In this document: positions 8,256-14,135 of the stretch, in pieces
Layout: every line of letters starts with the position of its first letter
Position numbering within the stretch: position 1 is the first letter of the stretch
IMG/VR virus record: IMGVR_UViG_3300009488_000105
Coordinates: 1-20,133 of that record
DNA length: 20,133 bases
From: a virus
Strand: one strand, 5' to 3'
Notes under the pieces: model-generated
The model's input: only the letters and a program-made list of their open reading frames with translations
Told to the model about the DNA's origin: nothing
Databases searched by the model: none
Made by a program: the position numbers and the translations under genes

Positions 8256-8612
8256 CTATACTATCGCGGCCGTAATGAGCAGGTCGTCGTAGCCAAAGTT
8301 GGGCACGCTGATCTGACCTTCGGGTGGCGGCAGGTCGATCTCCCAGTCTATCGCCATCCAGCCCGCCTCGTCAGTGTCGCCCACAAGCCACGAATACTCG
8401 ACGCGGCCACTTGCGCCGCCACCAAGAACTGTCGCCGCGGCGTTGACGACAACGAGGCCCGTGTTCATCGATTTCATGTGGAAGATGACATCGGCGGCGC
8501 TCAGGTCGATCACATCACCAGCACCGTCGCGCAGCGTCGCCCTAATAGGCGGCTCCGTATCGCCTTGTTTGATAGAAAAGACAGCCTTGGCGAGACCGAC
8601 GCGCTCAGTCAT
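8256..8612 (-). CDS. BppU N-terminal-like (DUF2479-type) virion protein (118 aa)
   Basis: The pattern FSIKQGDTEPPIRATLRDG, then VIDLSAADVIFHMK, VNAAATVL, GRVEYSWLVGDTDEAGWM and a closing PNFGYDDLLI is that of a common phage beta-sandwich domain. It resembles the N-terminal domain of the baseplate upper protein BppU, which attaches receptor-binding proteins to the baseplate. Here the domain stands alone at about its usual length, suggesting a small connector or adaptor protein. The ATG at 8612 has AAGGCGGA just upstream and overlaps a possible mini-ORF (8605-8676). The fold assignment rests on motif layout only. Confidence 0.75.
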   Translation of the reverse strand: MTERVGLAKAVFSIKQGDTEPPIRATLRDGAGDVIDLSAADVIFHMKSMNTGLVVVNAAATVLGGGASGRVEYSWLVGDTDEAGWMAIDWEIDLPPPEGQISVPNFGYDDLLITAAIV

Positions 8613-8676
8613 ATTCCGCCTTGGTCTGGCTCCGGTCGTAGGTGGCGCTGTTCTTGCTGTCGCTGTCGTTAGGCAT
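8605..8676 (-). CDS. Possible 23-residue mini-ORF
   Basis: Between the genes at 8669-9337 and 8256-8612 there is an ATG at 8676 with GAGGG nine bases upstream. It opens 23 codons and overlaps both neighbours by 8 bases. The peptide is very hydrophilic (begins MPNDSDSKNSATYD). It may be a real tiny protein, or a spacer whose translation couples the flanking genes. Overlap at both ends and the upstream Shine-Dalgarno element are the only support; no family is recognised. Confidence 0.3.
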   Translation of the reverse strand: MPNDSDSKNSATYDRSQTKAEYD

Positions 8677-9337
8677 ATGGTAAATCCCTCACTGGATAGC
8701 CGTGGACACCGATGAAAAACGAAATCGTGTCACCCAGCGTCACATTTCGGCACTGCGCCCAGACGATGTAGCCTAGAGGTAACACCCGCATCCGAATGTC
8801 GCTCGGCCCCGCCCCGATGTTGCTGCCAACGCCCGAGGCGATGGACATCGTCTGCGTCCAACGGTATGCGTTGCGTGCCTCCAAAAACGATTGGTTGCCA
8901 TACAAAAACCGTATCTTCCAGGGCAGCACGTTGTCAACGGCTGAGATAGCGATGCGGTGCATGTCGAACTCGATCTGCCATGGCTTGACAGGGTTATCGA
9001 GGCGCCCGATGATTGGCACCGCGACGCCCCAGTCGTTGTTGCCACTGGTCAACGTATAGGGACGGTTCGTGTTGTCGTCAATGGCGTGATCCTGCGTCGG
9101 CCCAGCTACCCGGCCCCACCACAACTCGTCATTGTGAAAGTGCTCCTCGATCTCTGTGACCTCTTCGAGAATCTCGTCAACGATGGGCGACAATACGGCC
9201 AGCGACGCTTGTGTGACAAGGTCGACAATGTAGCCGGGATTGAACTCACTGAATAGCTGCTGGCCGTCCTCATCTACCGGAACTGCCACGCGGTCAAGCC
9301 GGTGGCGAATCATCTCAGAGATGCTGCGAATAGACAC
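8669..9337 (-). CDS. Putative virion/fibre protein with VDEDGxxLFSEFNPGY motif (222 aa)
   Basis: The N-terminus carries VDEDGQQLFSEFNPGY (residues 21-36), shared with the 36-residue ORF directly upstream and related to a motif in the 279-residue protein downstream. A helical, acidic segment follows (IVDEILEEVTEIEEHFHND). The rest is strand-rich with many Trp and Asn (NNDWGVAVPIIGRLDN, KPWQIEFDMHRIAIS, ISFFIGVHGYPVRDL), consistent with a beta-sandwich tail or fibre domain. I chose GTG at 9337, just after the upstream stop; ATG at 9313 is equally possible, and neither has a clear Shine-Dalgarno site. Position among structural genes supports a virion role; specific function unknown. Confidence 0.7.
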   Translation of the reverse strand: MSIRSISEMIRHRLDRVAVPVDEDGQQLFSEFNPGYIVDLVTQASLAVLSPIVDEILEEVTEIEEHFHNDELWWGRVAGPTQDHAIDDNTNRPYTLTSGNNDWGVAVPIIGRLDNPVKPWQIEFDMHRIAISAVDNVLPWKIRFLYGNQSFLEARNAYRWTQTMSIASGVGSNIGAGPSDIRMRVLPLGYIVWAQCRNVTLGDTISFFIGVHGYPVRDLPYA

Positions 9338-9338
9338 G

Positions 9339-9449
9339 CTACGTACCGTAGCCAGGGTTGTCCTCTGTGAACAGCATGACGCCGTCCTCATCTACCAGGA
9401 TGTAGAGGCGGGTGAGGAGCAAGGCGATTAGGATAGCGATGATGCGCAT
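9339..9449 (-). CDS. 36-residue hydrophobic peptide with VDEDGxxLFTEDNPGY tail
   Basis: ATG at 9449 follows ATGAGGACCTGAC, giving AGG seven bases upstream. The peptide has a hydrophobic N-terminal half (MRIIAILIALLLTRLYIL) that could span a membrane or act as a signal anchor, then VDEDGVMLFTEDNPGYGT and a stop. The second half is almost the same peptide as in the two larger downstream proteins. It could be a genuine small membrane-attached protein, or a truncated copy left by duplication of the 5' end of the next gene. Spacing is tight on both sides (1 base each), which favours expression. Confidence 0.55.
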   Translation of the reverse strand: MRIIAILIALLLTRLYILVDEDGVMLFTEDNPGYGT

Positions 9450-9450
9450 G

Positions 9451-9666
9451 TCAGGTCCTCATGCCTATGCCCATGCCCTCAAGAGCATCCCCGCTATGGG
9501 GATCAAGTAAGCTCATTATCCCTGCCTTTGTGCCGTCGTTTTCTTTCCAATAGGCGAAGCATCTTCGGTCAATCTCTGTCGTGAGCGGAACTTTGGTCAC
9601 AAGTTTGCGCATTTCCTTTGCTGACTTAAAGCCCCTCTCTCTTGCGCTTTTATGCCAGAATGCCAT
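9451..9666 (-). CDS. Small basic uncharacterised protein (71 aa)
   Basis: The ATG at 9666 has AGGAGCAGAG immediately upstream. The N-terminal half is basic and helical (AFWHKSARERGFKSAKEMRK), followed by DRRCFAYWKENDGTKAGI and a Gly/Met-rich end. No family is recognised and no catalytic motif is visible. The single Cys argues against zinc binding. It sits in the run of very small genes between the large terminase and the structural cluster, with one base separating its stop from the next ATG. Function unknown. Confidence 0.6.
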   Translation of the reverse strand: MAFWHKSARERGFKSAKEMRKLVTKVPLTTEIDRRCFAYWKENDGTKAGIMSLLDPHSGDALEGMGIGMRT

Positions 9667-9682
9667 CTCTGCTCCTAGTCCC

Positions 9683-9880
9683 TCACCGGGTCACTGCACT
9701 TCCGCTTGCGACCGCGCTTGGCTCGCACAGCTTGGGCTCCCATGACATACAAGGCGCTACCCATTCCTCCTCTAGGCATTGCGCCGGAACAACTATCTGG
9801 AGAGGGCTTGTAACACTGCAAATCAGGGCCACGCCATCCTCATGCCCCGCCGCACGATGTACACATGTCGCGCATTTCAT
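9683..9880 (-). CDS. Small Cys-rich protein, paralogue of 10106-10360 (65 aa)
   Basis: The ATG at 9880 overlaps the upstream membrane-protein stop (ATGA). Six Cys residues occur in 65 residues: C3 and C6 (CATC), C21, C35, C44 and C52. The CxxC opening and the closing W-E-x-x-LCEPS match the gene at 10106-10360, indicating tandem duplication. The arrangement suggests a small metal-binding (zinc) fold, which is inference. Translation is probably coupled to the upstream gene because its own Shine-Dalgarno site is poor. A second short frame (9675-9764) overlaps its 3' half, as in the other copy. Confidence 0.6.
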   Translation of the reverse strand: MKCATCVHRAAGHEDGVALICSVTSPLQIVVPAQCLEEEWVAPCMSWEPKLCEPSAVASGSAVTR

Positions 9881-10035
9881 ATCTCTTCCCGCTGAGTCAT
9901 CATCGCACAACTAACCATCGCAAAGAGGGCAAACCATATTGCGACCCCTATAGGTAGACCCAGGATGAGGGCCAGCACCCCAATCGCCAATCCTATTCCT
10001 ATATTGATGCGTATCATTAACGACTTAGTATCCAT
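9877..10035 (-). CDS. Small two-helix membrane protein (52 aa)
   Basis: The ATG at 10035 is preceded by GAGGAGGAGAG, one of the strongest ribosome binding sites in the window. The peptide begins MDTKSLMIRI and then is almost entirely hydrophobic (INIGIGLAIGVLALILG; PIGVAIWFALFAMVSCAMM), ending TQREEI. Two short membrane helices separated by a Gly-Leu-Pro turn are likely. Size and topology would allow a holin-like or envelope-modifying role, but no lysis partner is visible, so this is not asserted. It overlaps the ORFs on both sides. Confidence 0.7.
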   Translation of the reverse strand: MDTKSLMIRINIGIGLAIGVLALILGLPIGVAIWFALFAMVSCAMMTQREEI

Positions 10036-10220
10036 CTCTCCTCCTCATCCCTCACCGGATTACTGCGCTTCCATTTGCGACACGTCCGCGTCCTTACGTA
10101 GCGCTTTAGCCAGTTACGGATGCGCGGGCTGTCGGGTTTGTCGCGCTTGTAGCCGGGCTTGGCTCGCATAAGCTGGCCTCCCATTCTTGCCGTGTCGCTA
10201 GCAGCTCTGGCCATTTGCAT
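10017..10220 (-). CDS. Possible small basic protein overlapping a Cys-rich gene (67 aa)
   Basis: The ORF starts at ATG 10220 with GGAGAG nine bases upstream and lies in a different frame from the gene at 10106-10360, which it overlaps by 115 bases. The product is strongly basic (MRAKPGYKRDKPDSPRIRN, LKRYVRTRTCRKWKRSNPVRD), as for a nucleic-acid-binding protein. A shorter copy of the same reading frame occurs at 9675-9764, keeping RAK.G and S-[DN]-PVRD. Conservation of this frame in the duplicate argues it is coding. The long overlap keeps confidence low. Confidence 0.4.
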   Translation of the reverse strand: MQMARAASDTARMGGQLMRAKPGYKRDKPDSPRIRNWLKRYVRTRTCRKWKRSNPVRDEEERWILSR

Positions 10221-10360
10221 TTGCGCCAGCTCTCCAGCCAGTACAGGCGTCCCCTCTTCTGAGCGTTTGCACGCAACAGACACGCACCTCTTATCTGGTT
10301 TTCATGTTGCCGGTTCCCTCGATCCCGCCAAAAGTTACAATGTCCGCAAGCTAGTCCCAT
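10106..10360 (-). CDS. Small Cys-rich protein after terminase (84 aa)
   Basis: The ATG at 10360 follows TAGGAGGAGAG, an excellent ribosome binding site that starts at the TerL stop codon. The protein begins MGLACGHCNFWRDRGNRQHE and has Cys at C5, C8, C27 and C48, then LCEPS further on. CGHCNFW matches the CxxCxxW start of the repeat in the 461-residue protein (12735-14120), and the W-E-x-x-LCEPS end matches the paralogue at 9683-9880. Four Cys suggest one zinc site (inferred). The Ser/Thr/Ala-rich C-terminus is probably disordered. Function unknown. Confidence 0.65.
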   Translation of the reverse strand: MGLACGHCNFWRDRGNRQHENQIRGACLLRANAQKRGRLYWLESWRKCKWPELLATRQEWEASLCEPSPATSATNPTARASVTG

Positions 10361-10368
10361 CTCTCCTC

Positions 10369-11787
10369 CTATATCATCACCATCGCTGGCATGATGGCCT
10401 CCATTGCCAACACCACCGCGTCGGCGCAGTCGGGGGATCGACCAATGCGCTTTTTGATGTCCTCTTTGCTCTCGATCAGGATGCCGTTGCGTTGCATCTT
10501 CCACCGCGGCGCGCGTAAGTCGCCCAACAGCTCTGGGTCGTTAGGGAGAGCGATTTGCTCCGTCTCATCGCGCTTTGGGTCCAGCGCCTCTCGCATGCGC
10601 CAGTAATACTCGGCGCGCTTGTTGACCATCTTCATTGTGCCAGATGCGTCGGTCTCATTGCTTCCCGCCGCAAAGTTCACGTCGTATATCTCTAGTCCTG
10701 CTTGTATACACGAGTCGTAAGCCGAGGAGCCGATGCCGATGACGTCGATGTTTGCGCAGCCACCGTCCAAAAGCGCCAGGCTGACAAGAGCCGCAACACT
10801 TGCTCCGTCAGGCGTGGTTCGTCCAGGATGCTTTTCGAGCTCATCAAACCGATTACCACATCGTCGTGCGAGTACAGTCTGATCCATTCCCCCTCGGGCC
10901 ACATCCACGCCAACAACATCGAGCGGAGGCGTCTCCTCAGTGCCATTGAGCTTCCACCTCTTCATCGCTTCCTTGATCCATAGTGTCGGTATGACCTGGT
11001 ACGCGTCGTCGGTGAGGCCAGCGGTCCAGTCGCCATTCATAAGCTGAGAGCGGTAGGGCTCAGGAAGCAATGCTAGCCGTTTGCGATAACCCGGATCAAT
11101 CTTGGGATTCTCACTCAATGGTGCCGGGAAGAACGTCCGTGATAGTGCGTCTGGGTGCGTTGCTTCACACTCCACATCATGCCCATCTTCATCACGCCTA
11201 AACCATCTCAACTCACCGGGCTCTGCTGGGTTCGGATAGCCCTCGTCAAGCCAAGCCGCCCAGCGTTCCATCACCCAATCGTTGCCCTCGCCGCCGGGGT
11301 TGGTGCCTGCAACGACGCGGACACGTTGACCGGGCCGTGTCGTGCGTGCGCGGGAAAGCAAGTAAATGTACTGAAACTGAGTGAACCCTGTCAGTTCGTC
11401 AAAGCCAATCAGATCATACTGAGCCGACTTGTGATCCTCAACGTCTTTCTCGTGCTGGAGGTGCCGAAAGCGGACCTCTTTGCCGTCTGGCAGATGCCAA
11501 ATGTGCTTGCTCTGGTTGTAATGTCGTTTTTCGCCATAGAACTCCAGGCTACGCGAGATTAGCGAATCCTCGAGCTCAGTGTAGGTCCGGCGCAACAACA
11601 GCGACCGCGTGTGTTCGGTGCGCGCCAATCCAAGGATCAGGTCGCTCTTGCCACCACCTGCGCAACCTCCATACAGCGTCTCAAACGCCTCAGTATGGAG
11701 GGCCTCCGTCTGCCGCCCTGGGTTGGGTGTCCAGATCAGGGGCGCTTTCGGTTGCGGCTTCGGCGCTACTCTCTGCGCCTCCTTCAT
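10369..11787 (-). CDS. terL: Terminase large subunit (472 aa)
   Basis: This is the packaging motor: an ATPase that pumps DNA into the prohead plus a nuclease that cuts the concatemer. From the ATG at 11787: adenine-contact region IWTPNPGRQTEAL (18-30), Walker A YGGCAGGGKSD (39-49), Walker B DLIGFDE (125-131, E131 catalytic), and coupling motif AGTNPGG (160-166). The RNase H-like nuclease has VVGVDVARGGMD (D295), DVIGIG (D348) and DCADA (D453/D456). Length is normal. I chose 11787 because the family starts shortly before W.PxPGxQ; the open frame extends to 11859, but those residues look spurious. The chosen start overlaps terS by 98 bases, an unusually long overlap. Confidence 0.95.
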   Translation of the reverse strand: MKEAQRVAPKPQPKAPLIWTPNPGRQTEALHTEAFETLYGGCAGGGKSDLILGLARTEHTRSLLLRRTYTELEDSLISRSLEFYGEKRHYNQSKHIWHLPDGKEVRFRHLQHEKDVEDHKSAQYDLIGFDELTGFTQFQYIYLLSRARTTRPGQRVRVVAGTNPGGEGNDWVMERWAAWLDEGYPNPAEPGELRWFRRDEDGHDVECEATHPDALSRTFFPAPLSENPKIDPGYRKRLALLPEPYRSQLMNGDWTAGLTDDAYQVIPTLWIKEAMKRWKLNGTEETPPLDVVGVDVARGGMDQTVLARRCGNRFDELEKHPGRTTPDGASVAALVSLALLDGGCANIDVIGIGSSAYDSCIQAGLEIYDVNFAAGSNETDASGTMKMVNKRAEYYWRMREALDPKRDETEQIALPNDPELLGDLRAPRWKMQRNGILIESKEDIKKRIGRSPDCADAVVLAMEAIMPAMVMI

Positions 11788-12154
11788 TATCGATCTCTGT
11801 CTGTGCTGCCAAATCCTTAAAGAGAGAGGAGAGGTCGAGCTTTGCGCCATCGGTCTCACTTTGTGCTAGTTTCAACCATTCGAGAATGTCCCGCTTTGTC
11901 TGAACGGTTCCCGTCTCTGCTTCGATCTTTTGTCGGACCACTTGCATCACAATACGCATGCGCTCAGCACGCGTCGAAATGCCGGTGAGGAGGGTGAGTC
12001 GGTCGACCTCCATTGCGAACTCAAGCTTGCTGTACCAGCGATTGACAGTGCGCTCCGAGACCTTTGCCTTTTCGGCGGCCACTGCCTGAGTGTAGCCCGC
12101 AGCCAGCGCCAGCGCTACCTTTTCGCGACGGCGAGTCCACCTAAAAGACGCCAT
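11690..12154 (-). CDS. terS: Terminase small subunit, HTH type (154 aa)
   Basis: The N-terminal region has a helix-turn-helix (VALALAAGYTQAVAAEKAKV followed by SERTVNRWY), as in phBC6A51-like small terminases that recognise the packaging site. A central helical region (STRAERMRIVMQVVRQKIE) would form the oligomerisation part. The last 40 residues are acidic and low in complexity (EGGAESSAEAATESAPD) where the gene overlaps terL in another frame. The ATG at 12154 has no clear Shine-Dalgarno site, so translation may depend on the leader. It is the first gene after the promoter at 12262-12291. The neighbouring TerL makes the assignment fairly secure. Confidence 0.85.
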   Translation of the reverse strand: MASFRWTRRREKVALALAAGYTQAVAAEKAKVSERTVNRWYSKLEFAMEVDRLTLLTGISTRAERMRIVMQVVRQKIEAETGTVQTKRDILEWLKLAQSETDGAKLDLSSLFKDLAAQTEIDNEGGAESSAEAATESAPDLDTQPRAADGGPPY

Positions 12155-12163
12155 TTCTACGCC

Positions 12164-12193
12164 AACACAAAAGCCGCGTCACAAAGACGCGGC
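12164..12193 (-). terminator. Intrinsic terminator-like hairpin in the terS leader
   Basis: Read on the minus strand, GCCGCGTC and GACGCGGC form a perfect 8-bp GC-rich stem around the 5-base loop TTTGT, followed by TTTTGTGTT. This fits a factor-independent terminator, though the T-tract is interrupted. It lies downstream of the promoter and only 10 bases before the terS ATG. It would therefore stop transcripts from that promoter unless antiterminated, or it ends read-through from the upstream accessory operon. Confidence 0.7.
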
Positions 12194-12261
12194 CCACAAG
12201 CAAACGCAAACTGCCGATCCCAGGTCAATCGGAGTCGTTCATGCTTTCCCATATCCTACAC

Positions 12262-12291
12262 ATTATACACCCTACCGGGGTATGGTGTCAA
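12262..12291 (-). promoter_or_regulatory. Sigma-70-type promoter for the packaging/structural operon
   Basis: On the minus strand TTGACA (12291-12286) and TATAAT (12267-12262) both match consensus exactly, separated by 18 bases. Transcription would begin near 12255 and run into terS. The -35 box overlaps the stop codon of the upstream gene. A match this good in a tightly packed phage genome is unlikely by chance. It lies where late genes begin. Confidence 0.8.
12267..12288. promoter_or_regulatory. 22-bp inverted repeat in promoter spacer, candidate operator
   Basis: Minus-strand ACACCATACC and GGTAGGGTGT are inverted copies (9 of 10 positions) flanking CC. The repeat begins within the -35 box and ends at the first base of the -10 box, so a bound protein would block or reshape RNA polymerase binding. 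An activator that reshapes an 18-bp spacer, as MerR-type proteins do, is another option. No regulator gene is identified in the window. Confidence 0.6.
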
Positions 12292-12674
12292 GCATCTAGC
12301 CCAAACTGTTGCAGGCAAGCAATGGCGCGCGCCGCAACATAGATCAGCTCTAGCGTGTTGTCCGGATCTTTCAGGCACAAAGCCAAGGCCCCCTCAATGC
12401 TTTGGAGAAACGCCCCCACGCTGTCCCGCTTTGATTCATATTCTCTAACGTATTTCACTCTTTCAATCACGCTTGACAGCGCCTGGTTACTCTTCCCGAT
12501 GTCTCTCAGCCGCGCCCACTCATCAAACGCTCCTTTGCCCTTCACGCTAAGGTAGAAAGCCTCTTCTCTTCCTCCCGTCCAGATTCGGGTCCGCTCGTCT
12601 TTGAGTCCTACGCCTCCCGTAAAGTCAATCGCATCAACATCAACAAGCGAATCGCCAAACAACATTCTATTCAT
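12288..12674 (-). CDS. Accessory protein with shared N-terminal domain and helical tail (128 aa)
   Basis: The ATG at 12674 follows GTAGGAGGAGACA, a strong site. The first 60 residues (MNRMLFGDSLVDVDAIDF ... KGKGAFDEWARLRD) match the N-termini of the proteins at 12735-14120 and 14136-14423: a start like MNxxxFG, a D-V-D-x-I strand, then K-x-AFD-x-WA-x-x-RD. The rest is helical (VIERVKYVREYESKRDSV; GALALCLKDPDNTLELIYVA) with no metal ligands, unlike its paralogues. It is the last gene before the late promoter, which overlaps its stop. The shared domain looks like a small beta fold plus helix; I do not recognise its family. Function unknown. Confidence 0.75.
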   Translation of the reverse strand: MNRMLFGDSLVDVDAIDFTGGVGLKDERTRIWTGGREEAFYLSVKGKGAFDEWARLRDIGKSNQALSSVIERVKYVREYESKRDSVGAFLQSIEGALALCLKDPDNTLELIYVAARAIACLQQFGLDA

Positions 12675-12734
12675 TGTCTCCTCCTACGTCCTCCACGCTG
12701 CATTCTTCTCCTTCAGCATGTCGCTGTCACTATG

Positions 12735-14120
12735 TCAAGCATAATGACAATCAAACTCCTCACATCTGCGCTCGCTTCCATGCCAATTGAGACACTGGCC
12801 GCACTCTGCGGGCTCATCTAGCACGTAACACTCAGGATAGCCGAGTTCCTCAAATCTCTGCTTTCCGGCACAAAGTTCCGTCTCCCCATTATAGAAGCGG
12901 CATCCCTTGCACATAGACGCTACGCCCACCTTCGGTTCTTTGTGGCATGTGGGGTAGCTCTGTGATAGGCCCATACAGAGATCTATCGCGGCATTGTAGC
13001 GCCGGCACGTTCTGCATTCGGGATGCTGATAGATCGCTCGCCATTTCCTGCTTGTCGGATGATCACGGATGCCAGGCAGTGCAGCCTTTGTCTCCCGCTC
13101 CTCTTCCTCATGATGCGACCCTTTCTCGCACGGCACACCTGCTACATCATTACCGACATTACGGCAACCGCTCGTTGCGACGTTCAAATAACGACACCCC
13201 GCGCAAGATTCGACGCCTAGTTGGGGCAATTCAGGCTCTTCTTGGCCAAAGTACACCCCCCACTCATACTCACGGCAGCATGCTAGACAAGTTACTCTCA
13301 CGGTGCCATTCGGCCTTACCCAGACGTGGCCATAGACTTGACTCCCCCATGTTCTGGTACGAGCCAGCTCTGCCCCGCACGAGCATTTCCACACGCCCAA
13401 CAGGTTGATCTTATCCACCGCTTCGGATGGCACCCCCGATTCAGATCTAGGGCAATCCATCCACGGCTCCATTGCTTTATGACAGCGGCTCTCCGCCACA
13501 TTCCAGTGAGTACAACCGACGCAGTTCTCCCAAAACGAGCGCTCAGGCTTCTTCGCTACCCAGCACTCCGGGTAGTGGTTCCCGGCGAACTCTGTGCAAT
13601 TCTGGCTCTCCGCATCATAGCAGGCGCAGGTCTTGCAGCGGGGCTTGTTGACTTTCGTCTTTCTTTCCATATGACACTCTGGCTGTATTAGACAGAACCA
13701 TTCTGCCGCATGCCAGTGACGACACTTTTCGCAGTCTATCTTGTTCGCAACCTCCGCCACTGCCCTAGCCAACGGGCCATCGCATGACTCCTCTTCCCTC
13801 GCCACAAAGCACTCACGTAGCCACTCACGCCATTTAGCATCCCCCACCCCAACATCATCCCAATCCTCGATCTGAGCGATGATGCGGTCGATGATCTGCT
13901 CTGTATCGCACCCCGCATTGCCTCTCCCCTTCGCCCACTTATCAAACGCCTCTTTCGCCTCGCCGCGCAGAATTGCCTCCTTGCCGTTCCTGAACTGGAC
14001 GCGTGTCTGTGGCCCCTCTTCTGTTCCTGCAAACGTCGGTGAGTCTCCCTCTCGCATCTCCCAATACTGCACGTGGTCCGTGTCGATGCCCGCGTCAGGG
14101 CCTAGCGCTATCTGGTTCAT
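12735..14120 (-). CDS. Cys-rich repeat protein: seven CxxC-x9-C-x(4-13)-C modules (461 aa)
   Basis: The ATG at 14120 follows GGAGGAGAGAGCG. Residues 1-68 are the domain shared with the genes at 12288 and 14136 (MNQIALG ... AKEAFDKWAKGRG). Residues 70-128 are acidic and helical. Seven modules then follow, with Cys at 130/133/143/149, 162/165/175/186, 200/203/213/223, 306/309/319/331, 369/372/382/392, 404/407/417/431 and 440/443/453/458. Spacing CxxC-x9-C is invariant, with an aromatic or Leu usually two or three residues after CxxC (CRHWHAAEWFC, CTHWNVAESRC). Between modules 3 and 4 is a different zinc-ribbon-like unit (C246, C248, C278, C281). Each module has four Cys, enough for one zinc or Fe-S site. 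There is no signal peptide, so it is probably cytoplasmic. I know no named family for it; scaffolding, metal sequestration or nucleic-acid binding are guesses. Confidence 0.8.
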   Translation of the reverse strand: MNQIALGPDAGIDTDHVQYWEMREGDSPTFAGTEEGPQTRVQFRNGKEAILRGEAKEAFDKWAKGRGNAGCDTEQIIDRIIAQIEDWDDVGVGDAKWREWLRECFVAREEESCDGPLARAVAEVANKIDCEKCRHWHAAEWFCLIQPECHMERKTKVNKPRCKTCACYDAESQNCTEFAGNHYPECWVAKKPERSFWENCVGCTHWNVAESRCHKAMEPWMDCPRSESGVPSEAVDKINLLGVWKCSCGAELARTRTWGSQVYGHVWVRPNGTVRVTCLACCREYEWGVYFGQEEPELPQLGVESCAGCRYLNVATSGCRNVGNDVAGVPCEKGSHHEEEERETKAALPGIRDHPTSRKWRAIYQHPECRTCRRYNAAIDLCMGLSQSYPTCHKEPKVGVASMCKGCRFYNGETELCAGKQRFEELGYPECYVLDEPAECGQCLNWHGSERRCEEFDCHYA

Positions 14121-14135
14121 CGCTCTCTCCTCCTC

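Noticed and set aside
12684-12720. An 11-codon ORF (MLKEKNAAWRT) between the 461-residue and 128-residue genes
   Set aside because: Too short, and no ribosome binding site precedes it.
12733-12738. Second TTGACA on the minus strand, just after the 461-residue gene
   Set aside because: No -10-like hexamer lies 16-19 bases downstream, so it is not called a promoter.
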